DNA of 5,861 bases from Glaciecola sp. UBA2563 (GTDB lineage Bacteria > Pseudomonadota > Gammaproteobacteria > Enterobacterales > Alteromonadaceae), in NCBI GenBank assembly GCA_002340325.1, contig DDLV01000091.1, positions 1 through 5,861 of the forward strand, given 5' to 3'. The number at the start of each line of letters is the position of its first letter. Position 1 is the stretch's first letter. Below the pieces are notes generated by a model. That model worked only from the letters and a program-made list of their open reading frames with translations, did no database searches and was not told the origin of the DNA. A program made the translations under genes and the position numbers. Shown here in pieces: positions 1-5,143 of the stretch.

Positions 1-475
1 ATTGAAAACGCTGCTCTTGACCGTTCACCAGACGCCTGACCACAATATTGTTCCTATTCGCCCGCTCTGTATAACCCCCAGCAAGCGCAACCGCTTTATC
101 TATCGATATCCCAGGCTGAAACGGATAACCGCCCGGCTTTTGGACTTCGCCATCAATGAAAAAGGGGCGATGCTCAACAATGGACACCGACACCAGCGGG
201 TCAATTAAATAATCACCGCGCAAACCCCTATCGATAATCAGCTCAATCTGGTCTAGCGTCCTTCCTGCTAAACGAATATCACCTAAAAATGGATAGCTAA
301 CAATACCCGCATTGGTCAGGCGCGTTTCTACGGTCAAGTCATCTTCGCCGAAGACTTCTATCTTCACCATATCGCCTGCGCCAAGCACATAATCGTCACT
401 CGCCGCTTTAACATGTACCGATAACGAAAACATCATTACCACACATACACTCAACAATATTTTTATGGTCTGCAT
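1..475 (-). CDS. Wza-like polysaccharide export protein, 5' part (runs off left edge)
   Basis: The first 158 residues of an outer-membrane polysaccharide export protein are present; the C-terminus lies beyond the left edge. Residues 1-24 look like a Sec signal peptide: Lys5, a hydrophobic core, then a likely cleavage at VKA-A. Cys11 lies inside the hydrophobic core and not in a lipobox, so this is probably the non-lipidated short type and not a classical lipoprotein Wza. The poly_export domain begins at DYVLGAGD (28-35), followed by VFGEDDL (41-47) and YPFLGDI (61-67). A SLBB-type region starts near GEVQKPG (109-115) and includes ALAGGYTERAN (130-140). By family knowledge such proteins form the periplasmic and outer-membrane channel for capsule or exopolysaccharide and work with Wzc. 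The ATG at 475 is supported by a GGAAGA ribosome binding site. The Wzc-like gene lies upstream on the same strand. Family identity is secure; the exact polymer is unknown. Confidence 0.93.
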   Translation of the reverse strand, partial: MQTIKILLSVCVVMMFSLSVHVKAASDDYVLGAGDMVKIEVFGEDDLTVETRLTNAGIVSYPFLGDIRLAGRTLDQIELIIDRGLRGDYLIDPLVSVSIVEHRPFFIDGEVQKPGGYPFQPGISIDKAVALAGGYTERANRNNIVVRRLVNGQEQRFQ

Positions 476-480
476 TTTTA

Positions 481-486
481 TCTTCC
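481..486 (-). promoter_or_regulatory. Ribosome binding site of the Wza-like gene
   Basis: On the minus strand GGAAGA lies 5 nt before the ATG at 475-473. It is a good Shine-Dalgarno match, supports that start, and agrees with the signal peptide beginning there. Confidence 0.7.
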
Positions 487-513
487 AAATTAAAAATAAA
501 ACACTGTCTTTAT

Positions 514-564
514 GACGCTGCTTAACCCTGATTTGTTCCTTTACCACTCACCTGTGGCAGCGTC
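514..564 (-). repeat. 8-bp inverted repeat in the leader of the export gene
   Basis: GACGCTGC at 514-521 and GCAGCGTC at 557-564 are perfect inverted copies enclosing 35 nt. On the minus-strand transcript the stem would lie about 28 nt before the GGAAGA ribosome binding site. An inner CCAC/GTGG pairing (544-547 with 554-557) is also possible and competes by one base. A U-rich stretch follows the stem by about 14 nt, so an attenuator-like role can be imagined, but the spacing is not that of a normal intrinsic terminator. The repeat is seen directly; RNA function is inferred. Confidence 0.55.
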
Positions 565-714
565 GTTTTCTTAACTGTCTTGCACCCCATACCAACAATG
601 TGTATGTCACGTACAGCAGAGAATTTATTCCTGAAGGAGGTGAGACGTATCTAATGCCTATGAAATGCGTACAAACCACCCGACTGGCTCTACGGGAACT
701 CAACACAGCTTTAG

Positions 715-726
715 ATAGAATTCTAT
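715..726. repeat. 12-bp perfect palindrome near the promoter
   Basis: ATAGAATTCTAT is a perfect palindrome. It lies about 13-24 nt downstream of the transcription start predicted from the minus-strand promoter at 746-773, a common place for a repressor operator. No known regulator box was recognised, so operator function is only a suggestion. Confidence 0.35.
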
Positions 727-745
727 AGATCTTTAAACCGGTTGC

Positions 746-773
746 ATTATGCCATAAAGGTATAACTTATCAA
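746..773 (-). promoter_or_regulatory. Predicted sigma70 promoter for the export gene
   Basis: On the minus strand TTGATA (773-768) and CATAAT (751-746) are separated by 16 nt, each matching five of six consensus bases. The predicted start near 739 would give a leader of roughly 265 nt before the ATG at 475. It lies downstream of the wzc-like gene, so the export gene could be expressed independently of wzc. Confidence 0.55.
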
Positions 774-815
774 TCAAAATACGTATTAGCTACTTGCGCA
801 TTTCGGACCAATAAG

Positions 816-830
816 GGCGGAGAAATCGCC
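816..830 (-). terminator. Weak hairpin at the end of the wzc-like gene
   Basis: GGCG and CGCC pair across a 7-nt loop, overlapping the stop codon of the Wzc-like gene by one base. On the minus strand it is followed by CTTATT, which is not a clear U tract. The stem is only 4 bp, so termination here is doubtful and some readthrough into the export gene is likely. Confidence 0.2.
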
Positions 831-3088
831 TAACTCGCGTTGTAATTAAATTTATCATAGAACATTGCGTACTCACCGGTACGTTTGGCTTTTTGCAAGT
901 CCACTTGATTTAGCACAACACCGTCAATGGACTGGCCAACTTCAATAAATCGTTTTAGGCCAGCATTGGCATTTGCAACCTGAGTGCTTTCTGATTTAAC
1001 TACATAAACAACCGAATCGCACTGCCTTGAAATAACCACAGCATCGCTTAGTGCCTGTGACGATGGGCTATCAATAACAATGCAATCGAATTTGGTCTTC
1101 AAGAAGTTCATAAGTGCACTGAACTTTCTGGAGGCCAATAGCTCTTGAGGATTTGCTGGAACGCTTCCAGATGTCAGAAGATGCAAATTAGATGCTTCAT
1201 CGCGCAGCAAGCATTCGTTTAATCGATGCGTTCCAGTCAACACGTTACTCAACCCAGGCTGAAAACCTGAGAATGAGAATGCATCAGCGATGCTCGGCGT
1301 TCGCAGGTCAGCATCCAATAGCAGCACTCTATGCAATTGGCCTAATGCAAGGGACAAATTAATACAAACAGATGTTTTACCCTCGCCTTGCGTGCCTGAG
1401 TTTACCAGTATTGCTTTGGGTATGTTACCGTCGTTTAACATCGTGAGTTTGGTGCGGATAGTGCGAAACGATTCACTAAACGCAATATTGCGATAATCAA
1501 AGAAGTGTTCAGCTGACATAACAGCTTTGCCACTGTGTTTCGCTTCAGGAATTGATCCGAGCATACGCTGATGTAATTTCACTGAAATATCATTGCCAGA
1601 ACGCACACCTCTATCAAGCATGTTGCGCACAAAAATGAGTACATAACAAACTACAAAGCTAATAATAAATGTATTTATTATAATCAACGAACGATTGGGG
1701 CTGTATAGCGATGTGGCTGGTACAGCGTAATCAAATACTTGCGTGTTGGCGATCGTTTGTCCATTTTGTACGTAGGACCCGTTGGTGTTTTCCGATGAGC
1801 TGTTTCCAGAGTAGAATGAATCATAAAGCTGTTGGCTTGCCGCCACTTCAGCTTCAAGAGCCTTTCGCTGATTCTGCAGCATGGATAACCGGTTTAGCTC
1901 AGCCTTAGCGGCGTTTACTTCACGCTCGAGGGTCGCCACCTTTCTTGAAGCCGCACGGTAACTAGTAGAAATGTCAGAGATAAGAAACTGAGTCTGATTT
2001 TCAATGCTTGCATTCGCTGATGTTAACTCGGCTTTGGCAAGGATTGTACTGGGATGCCGTTCGCCGTATAGCTCATTAAGTTCAGCAACCTTTGCTTGCG
2101 CGGCTATTTGCTCTAGCCTCAGATCTCTAACCGTTGGGTGATTTAGAATATCCGGCAATTTAGCCAGTTCCTCAGGTGATTGCCCAGGTTTATTAATGAC
2201 GTTAAACAACACTCGCTCTTGCTGAAAAACAAGTTTCGCTTGCAACAACGCAGATGAAGCATCTTGCGCCCGCTTAGTCGCGAGTTCAACAAGCCCAGAC
2301 AGGTTAAACGCGTTATTTTCCGTATCGAAGTTTTCGAGTCTCGCCGATGCGGCATTTAGTTTTGCTAGATAATCGTCAGAACCAACTTTCGTCTGCTCGG
2401 CTAAGCGCTCGGGTATGCTTTGCATGGGTTGCGAGCGAATGGCACGTTTTGTTTCGACATAAACATTTGCGATTCCATTTGCAATTTGTGCGCTTAACTC
2501 AGGATCAGGCGTCTCTACCGATATGTCAATGACATGTGTATTATCAATTGTTGTTATCGTTGTCCTTTCCATCAGCATGTCAGCAGCGAAGCTGACCCTA
2601 GCAGCCTGCATCTCCTTAGACGTTTTAGTTTCACTCACTGCAGATTCGCTCCAACTTTGCTGAGTGCTAATCACATTCCCAAGTCGAGTGAAGAATTTTT
2701 CGATAGACAACCAAAAAGATCCAGAGGCATTTAGGTCGAAATAATCATTTTGATGCAGGGATAACCGCGACACTGTTTTTTCCGCGATGCGCCTTGATTC
2801 AAGAATTTCGTGCTGCGTTTGCACGTATTCGATTGACGTGCCGTCAAAGCTGGATTGTCCGAAAGGTGAGGATGGGCCGTTAAGACGATTCTCGACAACA
2901 AGCGAAGCGGTTGATGTGTAGCGCGACTCAAGCGTTAATGAGTAGAGCGCGGCGAGGACTGCAACCAAGCCTGCGACGACGAGAACACGCAAAAGATATC
3001 GTCTGAACAGTGCGACATAACGGCCCACGTCGATAGAATTTGACGCAAATACCTTTGTATCAAATTGGCCTTCAGGAAATGCTTTCAT
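830..3088 (-). CDS. Wzc-like polysaccharide chain-length regulator and tyrosine autokinase (BY-kinase)
   Basis: A full-length 752-residue polysaccharide co-polymerase fused to a bacterial tyrosine kinase. Order: short cytoplasmic N-terminus; TM1 at about 32-53; Wzz-type periplasmic region with long helical and coiled-coil segments (about 230-425), including the GNVR-type motif YGERHP (341-346); TM2 at about 468-488; cytoplasmic kinase. In the kinase, SESFRTIR (538-545) carries the EX2RX2R oligomerisation motif (E539, R542, R545). Walker A is GTQGEGKT (565-572), Walker A' is LLLDADLR (589-596), and Walker B is IVIDSP (670-675). Tyr740, Tyr744 and Tyr749 form a modest C-terminal tyrosine tail, the expected autophosphorylation site. 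By family knowledge it controls polymer length and export together with Wza. The ATG at 3088 is the only plausible start, since an in-frame TAG lies three codons upstream; no clear Shine-Dalgarno precedes it. No Wzb-type phosphatase gene is adjacent. Confidence 0.95.
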   Translation of the reverse strand: MKAFPEGQFDTKVFASNSIDVGRYVALFRRYLLRVLVVAGLVAVLAALYSLTLESRYTSTASLVVENRLNGPSSPFGQSSFDGTSIEYVQTQHEILESRRIAEKTVSRLSLHQNDYFDLNASGSFWLSIEKFFTRLGNVISTQQSWSESAVSETKTSKEMQAARVSFAADMLMERTTITTIDNTHVIDISVETPDPELSAQIANGIANVYVETKRAIRSQPMQSIPERLAEQTKVGSDDYLAKLNAASARLENFDTENNAFNLSGLVELATKRAQDASSALLQAKLVFQQERVLFNVINKPGQSPEELAKLPDILNHPTVRDLRLEQIAAQAKVAELNELYGERHPSTILAKAELTSANASIENQTQFLISDISTSYRAASRKVATLEREVNAAKAELNRLSMLQNQRKALEAEVAASQQLYDSFYSGNSSSENTNGSYVQNGQTIANTQVFDYAVPATSLYSPNRSLIIINTFIISFVVCYVLIFVRNMLDRGVRSGNDISVKLHQRMLGSIPEAKHSGKAVMSAEHFFDYRNIAFSESFRTIRTKLTMLNDGNIPKAILVNSGTQGEGKTSVCINLSLALGQLHRVLLLDADLRTPSIADAFSFSGFQPGLSNVLTGTHRLNECLLRDEASNLHLLTSGSVPANPQELLASRKFSALMNFLKTKFDCIVIDSPSSQALSDAVVISRQCDSVVYVVKSESTQVANANAGLKRFIEVGQSIDGVVLNQVDLQKAKRTGEYAMFYDKFNYNAS

Positions 3089-3097
3089 AATTTTTAT

Positions 3098-3514
3098 CTA
3101 ACCATTCAAAACTAAACCAAACTCCGTTTTTTCAACAATGGTAGAACCCCCAGGGGACAAAAAAATGGCGCTTGTTATTATATTTGTAGCACCATTGACT
3201 TTACGCGCCCACAAAGGCGCAGCCGCTTTATCTACGGCTTTTATTGTTATCAAATTTGTGTCTGAAATTCCCAGTAGACGTTGTGCTGTTGATTGACTGG
3301 AAACGACATCGAATTGAACCGCTGAATTTTTACATACACAGGTATAAGTCTTGATACCAAAGTAAGTATGTGGTTTGTTAACATTCGAGTATCGTTTAGA
3401 AAGTTGTTTGACCGGATGTATTAGAGCAGACGACCATAATCGCAAGATACGAATGCACACTTGCGTGTTGACATCCGCACGTACTGGAGTATGACTGTGT
3501 GACTTACTACTCAT
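3098..3514 (-). CDS. Unrecognised ORF directly upstream of the wzc-like gene (doubtful)
   Basis: An open frame of 138 codons starts at ATG 3514, preceded by AGGGA. It could extend to a TTG at 3553, giving 151 residues. It stops with TAG 9 bp before the wzc ATG on the same strand. I do not recognise the product. The N-terminal half is rich in Ser, Thr, Lys and Cys with few acidic residues, unlike a typical soluble protein. The C-terminal half (from about VQFDVVSSQS) looks more protein-like, and its third codon positions look more AT-rich than the first. There is no clear signal peptide or membrane segment. The lack of a Shine-Dalgarno before wzc would fit translational coupling if this ORF is translated. 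It may equally be a degenerate gene or a chance frame in a wzc leader. Confidence 0.3.
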   Translation of the reverse strand: MSSKSHSHTPVRADVNTQVCIRILRLWSSALIHPVKQLSKRYSNVNKPHTYFGIKTYTCVCKNSAVQFDVVSSQSTAQRLLGISDTNLITIKAVDKAAAPLWARKVNGATNIITSAIFLSPGGSTIVEKTEFGLVLNG

Positions 3515-3610
3515 AAAGTCCCTAAATATGCTACAACTCGTTCGATTAGCCAATTAATATGGTCGGTATCGAATCAACATACGGCGTCTTACCGCCAAAT
3601 ATTTGACGTA

Positions 3611-3638
3611 AGTATGCCAGTCCTTTGTCATTTTTCAA
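3611..3638 (-). promoter_or_regulatory. Candidate sigma70 promoter toward the wzc-like gene
   Basis: On the minus strand TTGAAA (3638-3633) and CATACT (3616-3611) are separated by 16 nt. The match is five of six for the -35 and four of six for the -10. Transcription from about 3604 would cover the unrecognised ORF and the Wzc-like gene, giving about 515 nt before the wzc ATG. Confidence 0.35.
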
Positions 3639-3663
3639 CATAAATTAACCTTTAAGTGCTATA

Positions 3664-3681
3664 TTTATACTTTTGTATAAA
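3664..3681. repeat. Operator-like palindrome TTTATAC-N4-GTATAAA
   Basis: Two perfect 7-bp half sites in inverted orientation flank TTTT. The site lies between the two divergent candidate promoters, about 180 bp before the toxin-antitoxin operon. The size and symmetry suit a dimeric repressor, but no known box was recognised and AT-rich palindromes also arise by chance. Confidence 0.35.
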
Positions 3682-3789
3682 AATTGAATAGTCATAAAGC
3701 ATTATTTACCAGTGAAGCAAATCACTTTTTAGAGATTAAAGTAAGTTATAAGTCGTATGGTCATAAGTCTCGGGACAGGCGATTTATCA

Positions 3790-3819
3790 TTTACCTTTTA
3801 GCGTCAAACGATATATGAT
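3790..3819 (+). promoter_or_regulatory. Candidate promoter of the MNT-HEPN operon
   Basis: TTTACC (3790-3795) and TATGAT (3814-3819) are separated by 18 nt. The -10 matches five of six consensus bases and the -35 four. A start near 3826 would give a leader of about 33 nt to the TTG at 3859, and would place the alternative upstream TTG at 3820 outside the transcript. Confidence 0.4.
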
Positions 3820-3845
3820 TTGCAAAAAAAGATAGCGTCGAAACT

Positions 3846-3852
3846 GAAGAGG
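3846..3852 (+). promoter_or_regulatory. Ribosome binding site that decides the MNT1 start
   Basis: GAAGAGG lies 6 nt before the TTG at 3859. No comparable sequence precedes the in-frame TTG at 3820. This favours the shorter protein beginning MRLSNDEI. Confidence 0.6.
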
Positions 3853-3858
3853 CTAACA

Positions 3859-4143
3859 TTGCGCTTATCAAATGACGAAATTCAGCAACTAAAGCAATCA
3901 TTGAGGCAACTTTCACAGAATGCAAAGTTATATCTTTTTGGTAGTCGTGTGGATGATAGTAAACGCGGCGGCGATATCGACCTGCTTGTCATTTCAGATG
4001 AGTTGACTGCCCGCGATTTGCGAATGATGCGCATCCAGTTTTTTGAAAAGTTTGGCGAACAAAAAATCGACATTGTCCTTGACGATGGTAGTTTGAAAAG
4101 CCCCTTTGTTCGCCACATCTTCCCCAACGCCATAGAATTATAA
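3859..4143 (+). CDS. Minimal nucleotidyltransferase (MNT), putative antitoxin of the first MNT-HEPN module
   Basis: A 94-residue single-domain nucleotidyltransferase of the pol-beta-like minimal type. The active-site motif is FGSRVDDSKRGGDIDLLV (27-44): Gly28-Ser29 followed by Asp39 and Asp41. The third acidic residue is probably Asp71 in KIDIVL. By family knowledge, MNT proteins paired with HEPN toxins act as antitoxins, in MntA by adding AMP groups to the toxin; that activity here is inferred. The TTG start at 3859 is preferred because of the GAAGAGG upstream and because relatives typically begin MRLT or similar directly before this fold. A TTG at 3820 would add 13 basic residues (107 in all). 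Its stop overlaps the next gene's start by one base (TAATG), implying coupled translation and a joint function. Confidence 0.85.
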   Translation: MRLSNDEIQQLKQSLRQLSQNAKLYLFGSRVDDSKRGGDIDLLVISDELTARDLRMMRIQFFEKFGEQKIDIVLDDGSLKSPFVRHIFPNAIEL

Positions 4144-4577
4144 TGAAAGATAAACTGCTTCACGACCAAAAACTCCTGAAAAAACAACTTTACTGGTTAA
4201 CCCTATCCCTCAATGAATGCGCAAAAATAGGCATCAAATCTGATTATACTGCCGATGAATTTGGGCGTTTTGAAACACTGTGCAGTCGCTTCAGTCGAAG
4301 CATCGATTTCTTAATCCGGAAAATATTTAGAAGCATCGATGAATACGAGCTCGAAAATCAAGGAACGCTAATTGACGTAGTAAACAATGCGCACAAGCGG
4401 GGCCTCATCAAAAACGTGAAAGAAATACGGCTGATGAAAGATATTCGCAACACCATTGTCCACGAATACGTGGAAGAAGGATTAATACCAACATTTAGCG
4501 ATGTGTTAACGTATAGTGTCAACCTTGTCGATATCATGCAAACTACGGAGCGCTACATCGATGATCTCACAAGATAA
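4143..4577 (+). CDS. HEPN-domain protein, putative RNase toxin of the first module
   Basis: A 144-residue, largely alpha-helical protein. RNTIVHEY (102-109) is an exact RX4HXY motif: Arg102 and His107 match the HEPN ribonuclease catalytic pair, and Tyr109 sits where MntA-type antitoxins AMPylate HepT. The N-terminal part (for example FGRFETLCSRF, 40-50) forms the preceding helices. Length fits the HEPN partner proteins of MNT enzymes, about 130-150 residues. It overlaps the upstream MNT by 1 bp with no visible Shine-Dalgarno of its own, so its translation is probably coupled to the antitoxin. The complete motif suggests an active toxin. Some relatives are annotated as nucleotidyltransferase substrate-binding proteins (HI0074-like), an older name for the same fold; the RNase role is inferred from the motif. 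Confidence 0.85.
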   Translation: MKDKLLHDQKLLKKQLYWLTLSLNECAKIGIKSDYTADEFGRFETLCSRFSRSIDFLIRKIFRSIDEYELENQGTLIDVVNNAHKRGLIKNVKEIRLMKDIRNTIVHEYVEEGLIPTFSDVLTYSVNLVDIMQTTERYIDDLTR

Positions 4578-4962
4578 TATGACCAGCACACTCAAATCAT
4601 GGCTTCAAGGGCAACCCGAAATTGAAGTCGCTATCTTGTACGGTTCTTTTGCGAGAAATCAACAGCATGCAAACAGTGATGTTGATTTAGCCATCTCGTG
4701 CAAAAGCAAATTATCCGCAGCACAAAAACTAATTTATATCATGCAACTCCTCGATCTGCTTCAGAGACCCGTTGATATTATCGACCTGCGCGAAGTCGGC
4801 CAACCTCTACTCAGTCAAATTATAGCCGATGGTAAGCGATTAAAAGGGAGTTCAACCAAATTCGCGGAAATTGCCATACGCAATGTAACCTTAAATGAAG
4901 ACTTCCTTCCGTTAATTAAAAGGATGCAGGAGGAGAGAAAAAAGGCGTTTTTTAATGAATAA
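4561..4962 (+). CDS. mntA: MntA-like nucleotidyltransferase antitoxin of the second module
   Basis: A 133-residue MNT protein. LYGSFARNQQHANSDVDLAI (26-45) matches the GSX10DXD motif described for MntA: Gly28-Ser29, Asp40 and Asp42. Asp72 in RPVDIIDL is the likely third metal-binding carboxylate. By family knowledge MntA transfers AMP from ATP onto the tyrosine of the HepT RX4HXY motif and so blocks the toxin. The ATG at 4561 is chosen because GGAG (4547-4550) lies 10 nt upstream; the ATG at 4579 lacks one, and the frame opens as far back as GTG 4516 inside the HEPN gene. It overlaps the HEPN gene by 17 bp and the following hepT remnant by 8 bp. It differs clearly in sequence from the first MNT, so the modules are not a recent duplication. 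Confidence 0.88.
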   Translation: MISQDNMTSTLKSWLQGQPEIEVAILYGSFARNQQHANSDVDLAISCKSKLSAAQKLIYIMQLLDLLQRPVDIIDLREVGQPLLSQIIADGKRLKGSSTKFAEIAIRNVTLNEDFLPLIKRMQEERKKAFFNE

Positions 4963-5131
4963 GGTTGTCGTTAACGCAAAAATCGATTCGATTATTAAAT
5001 GCCTAAACCGGGTGAATGAAACGATGCCCAATACAAAAGAGGAGTTCATTAGAAATATAGATGCTCAGGATATTGTCGCGTTAAATCTTTCTCGCGCGAT
5101 TCAATGCAGTGTGGATATCGCCTTACATTAG
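4955..5131 (+). pseudogene. hepT: Truncated HepT-like HEPN toxin (first 58 residues only)
   Basis: The frame starts at ATG 4955, overlapping the mntA stop (ATGAATAA), with AAAGG 9 nt upstream and a purine-rich AGGAGGAG farther back (4928-4935). It encodes 58 residues starting MNKVVVNAKIDSIIKCLNRV and ending CSVDIALH. The pattern matches my recollection of the N-terminus of Shewanella HepT, including a conserved Cys-x-x-Asp-Ile-Ala segment. HepT is about 133 residues, so roughly 75 C-terminal residues with the RX4HXY catalytic motif are missing. None of the missing part is seen in any frame downstream, because hipA coding sequence begins immediately. The gene therefore looks broken by recombination and not by a frameshift. 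It cannot act as a HEPN RNase; a residual antitoxin-binding role is conceivable but unproven. Confidence 0.7.
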
Positions 5132-5143
5132 GCTAATGGTAAG
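5122..5143. repeat. Imperfect 22-bp inverted repeat across the hepT and hipA stop codons
   Basis: CTTACATTAG (5122-5131) and CTAATGGTAAG (5133-5143) are inverted around G5132, perfect except for one extra G at 5138. Both convergent stop codons lie inside it. Neither strand shows a U tract next to it, so it is a poor intrinsic terminator. Its place at the point where hepT is cut off makes a recombination or insertion scar possible. Confidence 0.45.

Larger units (their letters stand above)
476..829. other. Non-coding gap between the wzc-like and wza-like genes
   Basis: This 354-bp stretch holds no convincing gene. On the minus strand it contains a sigma70-like promoter (746-773), a 12-bp palindrome (715-726), a sequence matching the 3' end of 16S rRNA (TCACCTCCTT, reverse complement of 634-643), and an 8-bp inverted repeat (514-521 and 557-564) shortly before the export gene. 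On the plus strand there is a 24-codon ORF behind a very strong Shine-Dalgarno sequence (654-728). No ops/JUMPstart element, c-di-GMP-I riboswitch, IS end or tRNA was recognised. It is best read as a long regulated 5' leader for the export gene. Confidence 0.6.
3515..3858. other. Divergent intergenic region between the EPS genes and the TA operon
   Basis: This AT-rich stretch holds no supported gene. It contains a candidate minus-strand promoter (3611-3638), an 18-bp palindrome (3664-3681), two ATAAGTC direct repeats (3748-3754 and 3763-3769), and a candidate plus-strand promoter (3790-3819). It separates divergently transcribed units and may be the left edge of the acquired toxin-antitoxin island, although no target-site duplication, integrase or tRNA was seen. 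Confidence 0.5.

Noticed and set aside
2..208. Plus-strand ORF of 68 codons at the left edge
   Set aside because: It is antisense to the Wza-like gene, whose minus-strand translation has clear family motifs over the same bases.
441..445. Cys11 of the Wza-like protein as a lipoprotein cysteine
   Set aside because: The residues before it (LLSV) do not form a lipobox and it lies in the middle of the hydrophobic core; a normal signal peptidase I site follows at residues 22-25.
476..829. Possible ops/JUMPstart element or c-di-GMP-I riboswitch before the export gene
   Set aside because: I looked for the GGCGGTAG core and for the conserved riboswitch core segments on the minus strand and found neither.
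1290..2931. Several ORFs of 60-70 codons on both strands inside the wzc-like gene
   Set aside because: They are overlaps with a full-length Wzc-like reading frame that carries all expected motifs; their translations show no domain and no sensible start sites.
3150..3159. CCCCCAGGGG palindrome as a terminator
   Set aside because: There is no room for a loop, and the A/T run lies on the wrong side for minus-strand termination and reads as A on the plus strand.
3138..3296. Plus-strand ORF of 52 codons with AGGGG before its second ATG (3165)
   Set aside because: It is antisense to the upstream-of-wzc ORF, short, has no recognised similarity and no promoter; both frames cannot easily be real and neither is strong.
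3554..3858. Integron attC sites, CRISPR repeats, tRNA or insertion-sequence ends in the AT-rich spacer
   Set aside because: No regularly spaced repeats, attC core sites, cloverleaf or terminal inverted repeats with target duplications were visible; the short direct repeats ATAAGTC are too few and short.
3882..4187. Minus-strand ORF of 101 codons over the first MNT gene
   Set aside because: It is a shadow of the MNT and HEPN genes, whose catalytic motifs are unmistakable on the plus strand.
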